NCBI RefSeq assembly: GCF_900110955.1
Contig: NZ_FOFR01000011.1
Location: 62,001-126,000, forward strand
Reading direction: 5' to 3'
Source of the DNA: Lentzea xinjiangensis
GTDB taxonomy: Bacteria > Actinomycetota > Actinomycetes > Mycobacteriales > Pseudonocardiaceae
DNA: 64,000 bases
Shown here: one piece after another, positions 1 to 8,878 of the stretch
Layout of the letters: each line of letters starts with the position of its first letter
Position numbering within the stretch: the first letter of the stretch is position 1
The notes under the pieces: model-generated
Told to the model about the DNA's origin: nothing
The model's database searches: none
Seen by the model: the letters and a program-made list of their open reading frames with translations, nothing else
Translations under genes and position numbers: made by a program

Positions 1-1080
1 GCCGAGGTAGGCGAGCGCCTGCCCGCTCTGGATCAGCGCGATGCCGGTGGTGCGCAGGCGCTCCGGCAGCACCGGGCCGGCGAGAGCCATCAGCACGCCG
101 TCGGTGGCCGCGTAGAAGACGCCGTAGAGCAGCACGACCGCGACCAGCAGCGGCCAGCCGCCGACCGGGCCGTGGATCAGCAGGTAGACGAGCAGCAGCG
201 CGACGTAGCCGCCCAGCATGACCTTCAGCCTGCCGACCCGGTCGGCCAGCGCGCCCAGCGGTGCGGCGAGCAGCAGGTAGACGAGGCTCGTGCCGACGGC
301 GAGCAGCGGGAACCAGCCGAACGCGAGCCCCTCCCGCTTCTGCAGCAGCAGGTACACGAACCCGTCGCCGATCGTCACCAGGCCGAGCAGTGCCGCGGCG
401 AGCACGAGCCGGCGGACCGCCGGGTCGCCGAGCAGCGCGAGTTTCAGCGGTTCCTTGCGCTGCAGCGGTTCCGGCCGGTCGCGCACGTAGAGCACGAGGA
501 CCAGCACGCCGAACGCGGCGATGCAGGAGCTGGTCACGAACACGGCGTCGAACGACTGCGCGGAGGCCGCGAGGACGGCCATCGCGACGAGCGGCCCGGC
601 GAACGCGCCGATGCCGTCCATCGCCCGGTGCACGCCGAACGCGCGCCCCAGGTCCCCGCTGGGGGTGGACAACGTGATCAGCGCGTCCCGGGGCGCGGTG
701 CGCAGACCCTTGCCCGCGCGGTCCGCGGTGATCACGAGGCCCAGCGCGGTCATCGAGTTGCCCGCGGCCAGCAGGCCGAGCTTGGCCACCGCGGAGAGCC
801 CGTAACCGAAGCCCGCCACGGCCTTGCGCCGGTTGGTCCGGTCGGCGAGGTAGCCGCCGGCGAGTCGCAGGAGGGTGGTGGCGCCGGTGTAGACGCCGTC
901 GATCAGCCCGTACGCGGCCGGGCTGAGCTGGAGGCCGATGACCAGGTACAGCGGCAGGACGGCCGCCACCATCTCCGACGACACGTCGGTGATGAGGCTG
1001 ACCGCGCCGAGCGCGAAGACGTTGCCGCTCAGCCCTTTCCAGTTCGCTGACTTGGGTCGGTCGATCGTGGACAGGTACAA
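1..1080 (-). CDS. MFS transporter, 3' end outside window
   Basis: Integral-membrane transporter of the major facilitator superfamily. About 360 codons lie in the window and the C-terminus runs off the left edge. The translation is a chain of hydrophobic helices. It has an N-terminal ITDVSSEM segment in TM1 and a D-R-x-G-K-G-L-R-T-A-P-R-D stretch after TM4, both typical of a family of actinobacterial MFS proteins of unknown substrate. The TTG start at 1080 is chosen because GGAGG sits 6 nt upstream and no ATG or GTG is better placed. It follows the phosphoesterase gene by 27 bp on the same strand, so the two are probably co-transcribed. The substrate cannot be told from sequence. Confidence 0.85.
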   Translation of the reverse strand, partial: MYLSTIDRPKSANWKGLSGNVFALGAVSLITDVSSEMVAAVLPLYLVIGLQLSPAAYGLIDGVYTGATTLLRLAGGYLADRTNRRKAVAGFGYGLSAVAKLGLLAAGNSMTALGLVITADRAGKGLRTAPRDALITLSTPSGDLGRAFGVHRAMDGIGAFAGPLVAMAVLAASAQSFDAVFVTSSCIAAFGVLVLVLYVRDRPEPLQRKEPLKLALLGDPAVRRLVLAAALLGLVTIGDGFVYLLLQKREGLAFGWFPLLAVGTSLVYLLLAAPLGALADRVGRLKVMLGGYVALLLVYLLIHGPVGGWPLLVAVVLLYGVFYAATDGVLMALAGPVLPERLRTTGIALIQSGQALAYLG

Positions 1081-1107
1081 CGTCGGCCTCCAGCCCTGGC
1101 GGGCGCG

Positions 1108-2469
1108 TCAGTGACAGGCGGTGGTGCCGCTGTCGGTGTAGGTCTTGCCCGCCTCCGGCACGAACTGCCAGTCGAAGCTGTCGCTGTGCAGCGTCAGCTT
1201 CAGCACGCCGCGCGTGCCGGTGTTGCGCGCCTCGCTGTTGGGCTTGATCGTGCCGAAGCCGTAGGCGCCGGCGCCGCCCATGCCCGCGACGAACGTGCGG
1301 ATGCCGCGGGCGGTGTCGAGCCCGCCGCTGGGGTTCTGCGGGGCGAACCGCTCGTACTGGTGGTTGTGGCCGAAGATCACCACGTCGGCGTTGTTGTCGT
1401 ACAGCGCCTGGAACAGCGGCCGGGTGGCCGTCGAGGGCGCGTGGTTGGCCCCGCTGGTGAACAGCGGGTGGTGCCAGTACGCCGCGGTGCACGGCTTCGT
1501 GTTCGCCGCCAGGTCCTGGCGCAGCCACTGCTCCTGCGCGCTGCCCGCCGACGTGCTGATGTTGGAGTTCAGCGACACCACGTGCCAGTTGCCGATGTCG
1601 TAGGAGTAGTAACCCCGTCCCGACGGACCGGCCTGCGCCCCGAAGTAGTTGTAGTACCCGGTGGCGCCGCTGGTGTGGTAGTCGTGGTTGCCCGGCGACG
1701 GACGCGTGCGCGCCTTGTGCCTGCCCCAGGTGGGCTCGTAGTAGGAGCTGAACTGCGAGGCGGTGCCGTCCGGGTAGACGTTGTCGCCGGTGGTGAAGAC
1801 CGTGCCCTGGATGTTGTCCAGCAACGCGGCCGTCGCGGTGTCACCGGAGCCGGAGTCGGCGATGTCGCCGGCGCCGACGAGGACCGGGTCGCCGGGTGGC
1901 GGCGTCGTTCCGCTGGTGACCACGAGCTGCGGGGCGGTGGACGAGCCGCTTTCCCGCGAGTCGTAGTCGGCGCCGTCCGTGCTGCTGGACGTGATGGCGA
2001 TGCCGAACGTGCCGTTGCCCGTGACGAGGCCGGTGACGTCGACCTCGTACCAGGCGTTGCGCACGACGGACCCGAGGGAGCCGAGCGTGGCGCCGTCGAT
2101 CGCGGGCTGGTTGTTCCAGGTGACCGCGGTCTCGGTCCAGCCGGTGTCGGCCATCGCCCGGAACGTGCCACCGTTCGGGCTTTCCGCACCGGCGACGTCG
2201 TCGGTGTGGATGCGCAGCTTGGCGTTGCTGACGGCACCGCTGGTCCCGGACACGGTGAACTTGAGGAACGTCCGCTTGATCGGCGAGTTGTCGGTGCCGA
2301 GCTGGCCGGAGGTGCCGTGGTTCGTGCCGGTGGCGGAGCTGTCGACGTAGGTGTCGGCGGTGGGGGTGAACGTGGTGGTGGCCGCGTGGGCGGTGGTGGA
2401 GGCGGTGAGTGTGGCCGCCGTGACGATGACGGTGGAGAGCACGGCTATGGGAGCCCTGCGACGTGACAT
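1108..2469 (-). CDS. secreted metallophosphoesterase with N-terminal CBM96/DNRLRE-like domain
   Basis: Predicted exported phosphoesterase of about 453 aa. A Sec signal peptide (RRR then a hydrophobic core, cleavage after AHA near residue 29) precedes a beta-rich DNRLRE/CBM96-type module (DTYVDSS, TFLKFTV, AVTWNNQP) of about 160 residues. A short TTPPPGD linker leads to a calcineurin-like domain with the full metal-ligand series GDIAD, GDN, GNHDYH, HHP and GHNHQYE. The catalytic part resembles the purple acid phosphatase / PhoD-like secreted group. The ATG at 2469 is preferred because AGGAAG lies 9 nt upstream; an in-frame ATG at 2496 has no visible ribosome site. The substrate is not known. 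It shares a strand and a short gap with the downstream MFS gene. Confidence 0.85.
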   Translation of the reverse strand: MSRRRAPIAVLSTVIVTAATLTASTTAHAATTTFTPTADTYVDSSATGTNHGTSGQLGTDNSPIKRTFLKFTVSGTSGAVSNAKLRIHTDDVAGAESPNGGTFRAMADTGWTETAVTWNNQPAIDGATLGSLGSVVRNAWYEVDVTGLVTGNGTFGIAITSSSTDGADYDSRESGSSTAPQLVVTSGTTPPPGDPVLVGAGDIADSGSGDTATAALLDNIQGTVFTTGDNVYPDGTASQFSSYYEPTWGRHKARTRPSPGNHDYHTSGATGYYNYFGAQAGPSGRGYYSYDIGNWHVVSLNSNISTSAGSAQEQWLRQDLAANTKPCTAAYWHHPLFTSGANHAPSTATRPLFQALYDNNADVVIFGHNHQYERFAPQNPSGGLDTARGIRTFVAGMGGAGAYGFGTIKPNSEARNTGTRGVLKLTLHSDSFDWQFVPEAGKTYTDSGTTACH

Positions 2470-2629
2470 GCCGGCGCGCTTCCTGTTGACGGACATGGGC
2501 CGTCGGGAACGTTAGAGCCGGATCGATCGATGCCCGATGATCGGGCGAAGGCGGTTCGGTGAACTGCGGGCAAATGACGTTATTGCCCCGCAACGGTATT
2601 TCCGCGGCGGACCGGTGCTCTGTACCGGT

Positions 2630-3208
2630 ATGGCAGTGGAGGTCCACGCCCCCCGCTGGCTCGCGGCGGTGCCGGGAGCCGAGCTCGTGGCCGGGCTGGA
2701 CGAGGTGGGTGCGCGCGCGGCCGAGGGGCACCGCGTGACGGCGCTGATCGACCTCGTGCCGGCCACCGTGCCGCGGTTGCGGGCCCTCGCCACCGAGGCG
2801 GTGGGGGAGGGCGCGCGCAAGGTCCGGGTGCGGCCGCGCGGCGTGGACCGGGTCGGCCTCGTCCACGCGGCGGTGGAGCTCCAGCGGGTCGCCGACGACG
2901 ACGCCGTCGAGGTCCAGTTCGACGTCACCTCCGCCGCGCTGCTGCGGGCCAACCCCGGGGCGTTCGTGCGGGCCGACCCGCTCGTGGTGAAGGCCGACGG
3001 GACGGTCGTGCCGATCTGCGCCGGGCTGGAGCGCTACGCGCTGGGCAGGCTCGGGTCGATGGACGACCTGGTGCGCGCGTGGGACCCCGGACCGGTCCGC
3101 GAGCTGTGCGAGGCGGCCCTGACCAGCGCGCTGGCCGACACCGGGCCGCTCGTGCCCTGGTACGAGCACCTCATCCGGACAGCAGCCGGGACGCGGACCG
3201 GGTGTTGA
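2630..3208 (+). CDS. radical-SAM-like protein, C-terminal part only
   Basis: About 192 aa from the ATG at 2630; the frame is open from 2537. The C-terminal half (PLVVKADGTVVPICAGLER, then YALGRLGSMDD) resembles the tail of actinobacterial radical SAM proteins, where a D-G-x-V-x-P-x segment follows the barrel. The N-terminal CxxxCxxC cluster that binds the catalytic iron-sulfur centre is absent, and only one or two cysteines remain in the whole product. It is therefore either a truncated, inactive relic or a stand-alone domain. It is divergent from the phosphoesterase and converges with the PHP gene, overlapping it by 38 bp. The family assignment is by pattern only. Confidence 0.45.
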   Translation: MAVEVHAPRWLAAVPGAELVAGLDEVGARAAEGHRVTALIDLVPATVPRLRALATEAVGEGARKVRVRPRGVDRVGLVHAAVELQRVADDDAVEVQFDVTSAALLRANPGAFVRADPLVVKADGTVVPICAGLERYALGRLGSMDDLVRAWDPGPVRELCEAALTSALADTGPLVPWYEHLIRTAAGTRTGC

Positions 3209-4157
3209 TCACGCGGTCCGGTGGGACACCGCACTCCTCGGCCCGCGCGCAGCCGTAGTTCAGCCAGTCGAGCTGGCCGGGTGCGTGCGCGTCGCTGTCG
3301 ATCGAGAACGTGCAGCCCGCGTCGACGGCGAGGGACAGCAGCCGGCGCGGCGGGTCGAGCCGCTCGGGCCGCGAGTTGATCTCGACGGCGGTGTTGCCCG
3401 CGGCGCAGGCCTCGAAGACCCGTTCCGCGTCGAACTGCGACTCCGGGCGGCCCTTGCCCACGACCAGGCGCCCGGTGCAGTGGCCGAGGACGTCGACGTG
3501 CGGGTTCGCCACCGCGGTGAGCATCCGCTCGGTCATCTCCGCCCCGGGCATCCTCAGTTTCGAGTGGACGCTCGCGACCACGACGTCCAGCCGTTCCAGC
3601 AGGTCTTCGTCCTGGTCGAGCGAGCCGTCGTCGAGGATGTCGACCTCGATCCCGGTGAGCACCAGGAACGGCGCCAGTTCGGCGTTCAGCTCGGCGACGA
3701 CCTCGAGCTGCTTCTCGAGGCGGTCCCTGCTCAGTCCATTCGCGACGGTCAGGCGCGGGGAGTGGTCGGTCAGGACCATGTACTCGTGGCCGAGGTCCCT
3801 GGCCGCCTCGGCCATGTCCCTGATCGGGCTGCCGCCGTCGGACCAGTCGGAGTGGACGTGGCAGTCGCCCTTGAGCTTCGCGCGCAGCTCCTCGCCGCCG
3901 GTGATCTCGACGTGGCGCAGCTTCGCGAGGTAGGACGGTTCCCGGTTCGCGAGCGCGTCCACGACCACGCCGGCCGTCGACTTCCCGACGCCCTTCAGGT
4001 CGGTGAGCGTGCCGAGCCGCGCCCGCTTCTCGACGTCGGCGGGGTCGAGCTCCGCCAGGACGGCGGCCGCGTTGCGGAACGCCTGGACGCGGTAGGTCGG
4101 CTCACCCGCCCGCTCCAGGTGGAAGGCCACCTGCTTCAACGCCTTGACCGGATCCAT
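3171..4157 (-). CDS. PHP-domain phosphoesterase with helix-hairpin-helix N-terminus (PolX C-terminal type)
   Basis: About 328 aa. The N-terminus carries helix-hairpin-helix DNA-contact segments (TLTDLKGVGKSTAGVV). It is followed by a complete PHP metal site: CHVHSDWSDG, VLTDHSP, GIEVDIL, ASVHSKL, DVLGHCTGR, EINSRPERLD and SIDSDAHAP. This is the architecture of the C-terminal half of family X DNA polymerases, here without the polymerase domain, as in many actinobacterial PHP proteins. A nucleic-acid or phosphate-ester hydrolase role is inferred. The ATG at 4157 is chosen because AGGAAGAGG lies just upstream; the longer frame reaching 4187 lacks a good site. The gene is convergent with the radical-SAM-like ORF. 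Confidence 0.85.
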   Translation of the reverse strand: MDPVKALKQVAFHLERAGEPTYRVQAFRNAAAVLAELDPADVEKRARLGTLTDLKGVGKSTAGVVVDALANREPSYLAKLRHVEITGGEELRAKLKGDCHVHSDWSDGGSPIRDMAEAARDLGHEYMVLTDHSPRLTVANGLSRDRLEKQLEVVAELNAELAPFLVLTGIEVDILDDGSLDQDEDLLERLDVVVASVHSKLRMPGAEMTERMLTAVANPHVDVLGHCTGRLVVGKGRPESQFDAERVFEACAAGNTAVEINSRPERLDPPRRLLSLAVDAGCTFSIDSDAHAPGQLDWLNYGCARAEECGVPPDRVINTRSASRLLSG

Positions 4158-4318
4158 ACCTCTTCCTACCCCATCCGCCGCCCGCACGCCTTCCGCTGCT
4201 CCTGGCCGGTTGAGACCCAGCGGACACCGCGGTGAATTTCACCCGACCTTCGGAGGTGTCGACGGGGGCGGCGGCTGCGGAAGCGTTCAACCGCTGGCCG
4301 ACGACGGAGGGGTGCGTG

Positions 4319-5886
4319 GTGAGGAAGCGTTGGGGCGCGGCGGCTTTGGCCGTTCCGCTGTTCATGTCACCGGTGGGAACGGCCCAGGCGGCGGGGCCGT
4401 TGGACGAGTACTACGGCCAGGCGGTCGCCTGGGCCGAGTGCTCGGAGGGGTGGGTCACCCCGTCGACGGGGTCGAGTGCGCCACGGTCATCGTGCCGATG
4501 GACTACCGCAACCCCGGCAACGGCAACCTGGAGATCGCCATCTCGCGCAAGAAGGCGACCGATCCCGCGCGCCGCAGAGGCGTGCTGATGACCAACCCCG
4601 GCGGCCCCGGCGGTTCCGGTCTGGGCGCGGTGCACTGGTTCAACGCCCAGACCGACGTGCTGCGCGTCTACGACGTCATCGGGATGGACCCGCGCGGTGT
4701 CGGCCGCTCCACGCAGCTGCGGTGCGTCGCGACGCGGTCCGACGACGAGTTCCCGTCGCGCCCAACGGACTCGCAGCTCTCGAACTGGTCGGAGTACGCC
4801 CGTGCCGTCGAGGAGAACTGCCAGCGCGGCGGCGGCGAGATGCGCCGGTTCGTCTCGACGATGAACACCGCCCGCGACATGGACGTCATCCGCGGTGCCC
4901 TGGGGGAGAAGAAGATCTCCTACGTCGGCTACTCCTACGGCACGCAGCTCGGCGCCGTCTACGGCTCGATGTTCCCCGCGCGCCTCGACCGCAGCGTGCT
5001 GGACTCCGCCCTGGACCCGCTGAAGACGTGGCACGAGCAGGACGTCGACGTGGTGGATGCGATCACCGACAACCTCCGCAAGTGGACGGAGTGGACCGCC
5101 GCCCGCAACGGCACCTACGGCCTCGGCTCCACCGCCGCGGCCGTGCGCGGTGAGCTGGACGCCATCGCGGCGAAGCTGGCCGCGGGCCCGTACGGCGGCT
5201 ACGCCGACGTCACGTCGTTCGACTACGCGGTCGGTGCCACCCGCTACCGCCGTTCGTGGGCGGCGTTCTCCCGGCACATCGCCTCGATCAAGGCCGGTGC
5301 CGCCGACCCCGGTGAGGCGTCCGCGATCGTCGCCGCGCTGAGGAGGGGTGACATCGAACCGACCTCCGCCGGCACCTACCAGGCCGTCGTGTGCGAGTGG
5401 GACTGGTTCACCGACGTCAACACCTACTACAACGACATGAAGCGCTGGCGCGACACCAACCCCTACGGCGGCACCGTCGACTACATGGCGCCGACCAACT
5501 GCACGTTCCGCGCGTTCACCCGCCCGGAGACGATCCCGGCGATCACCCGCGAGTACCCGGCGGGGATCGTGGTGAACTCCGACGGCGACACCCAGACGCC
5601 GCTGGCCAACGGGAGGGTCATGGCTGGGCACCTCAACCAGCCGCTGATCAGCGTGTCGAACGACGGCCAGCACGGGCACTACGCGTTGCGCCGCAACGCC
5701 TGCGTCGACGCCCTGGTCAACAAGTACCTGGTGGCGGGGATCCTGCCGGCCTCACGGGTGACGTGCGCGGGAACGGACATCGCGGAGACCGTGCCGCCGG
5801 GTGCCGCGGCCGCGTTGTCGGGGTCGTCCTCGCGGCCGCTGAGCGACGTCCTCGCCGAGATCGCGGCGGAGACCAAGCCGTTCTGA
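4319..5886 (+). CDS. secreted tripeptidyl-aminopeptidase-like alpha/beta hydrolase, apparent frameshift near codon 45
   Basis: Exported serine peptidase of the SlpD/E, TAP-like alpha/beta-hydrolase family. Visible are the oxyanion motif NPGGPGGSG, the nucleophile elbow GYSYG, the acid loop VNSDGDTQTP and the C-terminal catalytic histidine in DGQHGHYAL. The signal peptide (RKRWGAAALAVPLF...AQA) and the first mature residues (DEYYGQAVAWAECSEGW) lie in one frame, starting with GTG 4319 behind GGAGGGG. The rest, from GVECATVIVPMDY on, is one frame back. The switch falls in the G-rich stretch at about 4446-4465 and fits a one-base deletion. It is either a sequencing error or a real inactivating mutation; if real, no signal peptide is joined to the enzyme. 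The catalytic half is otherwise intact. Confidence 0.75.
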
Positions 5887-5889
5887 CGT

Positions 5890-6400
5890 CCCGGCCGGTG
5901 CGGCGGCACGTGCCCGCCGCACCGGGCCAGGCGGGAGGCACGACCCGGCCGAGTCGTTTGCCCACGCCTTCCTCCCGGTAGCGCGCGATGGTCCCGGTGA
6001 GCTGCTCGGACGCGCGCTCGACGGCCGCCGGGCCTGGTCGCGCTCGCTGGTGACGGCGCTGAGGACCAGCCCCGTCCGCGCCACCGTGCCGTTGAACGCC
6101 TGCAGCACGATCATCGTGGTCAGCAGGCCGCTCGACGCGAAGTGCCCGCCGGCCGTCGACAGCACCGCCGCCACAGAGATGATCACGGCGTACGGCGCGG
6201 CGACCGCGTGCCGGAACCGCAGCGCCGCCCAGATCAGCATCGGGAACACGAGGAACGGCAACCGCGACTCGCTGACCGTCACCAGGGACGCGAGCACCGC
6301 GGTGGTGGCCGAGGGCGAGGACCAGACCGGCCTGCGCGGTCGCGTAGTACGCGAGCGCGACAACGGCGGCGGTGGCACGGAATGCGGCGTTCAACGGCAC
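5890..6400 (-). pseudogene. decayed MASE1-domain sensor protein
   Basis: Fragments of a MASE1 membrane sensor domain are spread over two frames of the minus strand. A GTG at 6400 behind AGGGGA opens with AAFRATAAVVALAYYATAQA, the usual MASE1 first helix. The middle of the domain is missing. The sequence resumes one frame over with LPFLVFPMLIWAALRFRH and LLTTMIVLQAFNGT, the conserved last MASE1 helices. It then drops back to the first frame for a coiled-coil-like stretch (VERASEQLTGTIARYREEG). No output domain (GGDEF, histidine kinase, SpoIIE) can be seen before it runs into the 3' end of the convergent peptidase gene. An internal deletion plus two frameshifts make it a clear pseudogene. Confidence 0.7.
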
Positions 6401-6492
6401 ATGCTCCCCTCGGACGCACCCAGCCGCCAGGCTTCGCACCCGGCGTACCCACCTCCGATTCGTTCCGCGGGTAGCGCACCGGCGCCGACCGG

Positions 6493-6510
6493 GCCGGACC
6501 GCGGTCCGGC
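6493..6510. promoter_or_regulatory. 18-bp perfect palindrome upstream of the oxidoreductase operon
   Basis: A perfect self-complementary GC sequence (half-site GCCGGACCG) about 165 bp before the molybdopterin oxidoreductase start. It is the main structure in the 274-bp non-coding stretch 6401-6674. It could be an operator or a DNA-level hairpin. Nearer the gene, the segment around 6635-6655 is less GC-rich and could hold the promoter, but no clear -35/-10 pair is seen. Confidence 0.4.
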
Positions 6511-6674
6511 TCGCCGGCGCGGGCCGGCTCCGCCACGCTGACCTCGCGGCTCGCGACCGGCCCGGCGCGACCGCGAGCGGTGAGCTGTCCGGAGTTGAGT
6601 TGACCTCGGCTGGCGGTTGCGCCAGGGGGCAGACAACTAGTACCCGTTGGTAACAAGCCGGGACGAGGGGACGC

Positions 6675-8843
6675 ATGAGGACCACATTCACGACCTGCCC
6701 GCTGTGCGAGGCGACGTGCGGGCTGGAGCTGACGGTCGAGGGCGACCGCGTCACGAAGGTGCGCGGCGACCGCGAGGACGTCTTCAGCAAGGGCTTCCTG
6801 TGCCCCAAGGGCGCCTCGCTCGGCTCGCTCGACGCCGACCGGGACCGGCTCACCACCCCGCTGGTCAACCACGGCGGCGAGTTCCGGGAAGTGACCTGGG
6901 ACGAGGCCTTCCGGTACGTCGACGAACGCCTGCGGGACTTCCCCGACCGCGACTCGATCGCGCTGTACCTCGGCAACCCCGTGGTCCACTCGCTCGCGGG
7001 CGGCCTCTACGCCGGAGCACTGCGCAAGGCGCTGGGCAGCCGCAACGTCTTCACCGCGAGCACCGTCGACCAGATGCCCAAGCAGGTCCAGTGCGGCCAC
7101 ATGTACGGCAGCGTCTTCTCGATCCCGGTGCCCGACATCGACCGCACCGACTTCATGCTGGTGCTGGGCGCGGACCCGTTCTCGTCCAACGGCAGCCTGT
7201 GGACGGTTCCGGACGCGCCCGGCCGGTTCAGGGACCTGCGCGGGCGCGGCGGCTCGTTCGTCGTCGTGGACCCGCGCCGCAGCCGCACCGCGCAGGCCGC
7301 CGACCAGCACGTCGTGATCCGGCCGGGCACGGACGTGTTCCTGCTGCTCGCGCTGATCCACGAGCTGTTCGCGCAGGACCTCGTCAACCTCCGCGATCTC
7401 GCCGGGCACGTCACCGACCACCGGGTGATCCGCGAGCACGTCGTGCCGTTCAGCCCCGAGGCCGTGAGCGAGCGCACCGGCGTCGACGCGCGGACGATCC
7501 GCGAGCTGGCCAGGAGACTGGCCGCGGCCGACCGCGCCGCCGTCTACGGCCGCATCGGCACGACCACCGTCGAGTTCGGCACGGTGGCGTCGTGGGCGGT
7601 CGACACGCTCAACGTCCTCACCGGCAACCTGGACCGGCCGGGTGGGGTGATGTGGCCGCTGCCCGCGCACGGCCGGCGTGGTCCCGGCCGGGGCGAGGGC
7701 TTCGGCGTCGGCCGCTGGCGCAGCCGGGTCAAGGGCCATCCCGAGGTGATGGGGGAGTTCCCCGCGGTCACGCTGGCCGACGAGATCGAGACGCCCGGCG
7801 AGGGACAGGTCAGGGCACTGATCACGATCGGCGGCAACCCCGCGCTGTCGCTGCCGAACTCGGCCAGGGTGAGCGCCGCCCTGGCCGGGCTGGACTTCAT
7901 GGTCAGCGTCGACCCCTACCTGAACGAGACCACGAGGCACGCGGACGTCGTCCTGCCGGCGCCGCCGCCGTCCCGGCGCGCCCACTACGACCTCGCGTTC
8001 TTCAACAACTCCGTGCGCAACGTCGTGAAGTACTCGCGCGCGCCGATCCCGCTGGAGCCGGGCAGGCTCGACGAGACGGACATCTTCTTCCGGCTCACCA
8101 CGATCCTCGGCGGAATGGGCCCTTCCGCCGATCTCGACGCGCTGGCGGCGCAGCAGCTCGCGGACCTGCGGCGCAAGCTCGGCGCCGATTTCGAGCCGGA
8201 GGGCGAGACGCGCGAGGAGCGGTTGCTGGACCTGAAACTGCGCACCGGCGCGTACGGGGTGTCGCTGCGGCAGTTGCTCGACCACCCGCACGGTGTCGAC
8301 CTCGGCCCGCTCACCCCGCGGCTGCCGGAGGTCCTGCGCACGCCGTCGGGGAAGGTCGAGCTGACGCCGCAGCCGATCGTGGACGACCTGCCGCGCGTGC
8401 GGGAGGCGCTCGGCGCAGGGGAGACCGGCGCAGGGGAGACCGGCGCAGGGGAGACCGGCCTGCTCCTCGTCGGCCGCCGGCACCTGCGCACCAACAACTC
8501 CTGGATGCACAACGTGCCCGCGCTCGTGAAGGGCAAGCCGTTGTGCACGCTGCTCGTCAACCCCGCCGACGCCACCCGGATCGGCCTCGCCGACGGCGCC
8601 ACCGCCCGGGTCACCTCGCGCGTCGGCGAGGTCGAGGTGCTGGTCGAGGTGACCGGCGACATCGCACCCGGCGTGGTGTCGATGCCGCACGGCTGGGGTC
8701 ACGACCAGCCGGGCACGCGGCTCACCGTCGCCCGCGAGCACGCCGGCGCGAACGTCAACCTCCTCACCGACGACCTCCGCATCGACCCGCTCTCGGGCAC
8801 GGCCGTGTTGAACGGCACCCGCGTGCGGGTCGTGCCCGCCTGA
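6675..8843 (+). CDS. molybdopterin-dependent oxidoreductase (formate dehydrogenase / nitrate reductase type)
   Basis: Cytoplasmic Mo/W-bis-MGD enzyme of the DMSO-reductase superfamily, 722 aa. The N-terminus CPLCEATCGLEL and the later FLCPKG give the four cysteines of an Fe4S4 site. GADPFSSNGS, DPRRSRTA, GNPALSLPNSARV and NNSWMHN match cofactor-binding stretches, and the C-terminal domain (LLVNPADATRIGLADG) is the molydop-binding fold. No Tat signal is present. The substrate is unknown; related actinobacterial genes are usually labelled simply molybdopterin oxidoreductase. The active-site region reads VDQMPKQVQCGHMYG, so the metal ligand cannot be assigned with confidence. The ATG follows GAGGGG. 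The acyl-CoA ligase follows after 35 bp, suggesting one operon. A triple 5-residue repeat lies near residue 580. Confidence 0.88.
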   Translation: MRTTFTTCPLCEATCGLELTVEGDRVTKVRGDREDVFSKGFLCPKGASLGSLDADRDRLTTPLVNHGGEFREVTWDEAFRYVDERLRDFPDRDSIALYLGNPVVHSLAGGLYAGALRKALGSRNVFTASTVDQMPKQVQCGHMYGSVFSIPVPDIDRTDFMLVLGADPFSSNGSLWTVPDAPGRFRDLRGRGGSFVVVDPRRSRTAQAADQHVVIRPGTDVFLLLALIHELFAQDLVNLRDLAGHVTDHRVIREHVVPFSPEAVSERTGVDARTIRELARRLAAADRAAVYGRIGTTTVEFGTVASWAVDTLNVLTGNLDRPGGVMWPLPAHGRRGPGRGEGFGVGRWRSRVKGHPEVMGEFPAVTLADEIETPGEGQVRALITIGGNPALSLPNSARVSAALAGLDFMVSVDPYLNETTRHADVVLPAPPPSRRAHYDLAFFNNSVRNVVKYSRAPIPLEPGRLDETDIFFRLTTILGGMGPSADLDALAAQQLADLRRKLGADFEPEGETREERLLDLKLRTGAYGVSLRQLLDHPHGVDLGPLTPRLPEVLRTPSGKVELTPQPIVDDLPRVREALGAGETGAGETGAGETGLLLVGRRHLRTNNSWMHNVPALVKGKPLCTLLVNPADATRIGLADGATARVTSRVGEVEVLVEVTGDIAPGVVSMPHGWGHDQPGTRLTVAREHAGANVNLLTDDLRIDPLSGTAVLNGTRVRVVPA
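8412..8456 (+). repeat. three perfect 15-bp tandem repeats inside the oxidoreductase gene
   Basis: The unit GGCGCAGGGGAGACC is present three times without a mismatch, encoding GAGET three times. It sits in the linker before the C-terminal domain and keeps the frame, so copy number could vary without breaking the gene. Confidence 0.9.
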
Positions 8844-8878
8844 TCCGCCGACGCGCAGAAGCCGAACGAGGAGCCGCC

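Noticed and set aside
6279-8741. 820-codon minus-strand open frame opposite the molybdoenzyme gene
   Set aside because: Shadow of the real gene; composition is low-complexity and no domain is visible.
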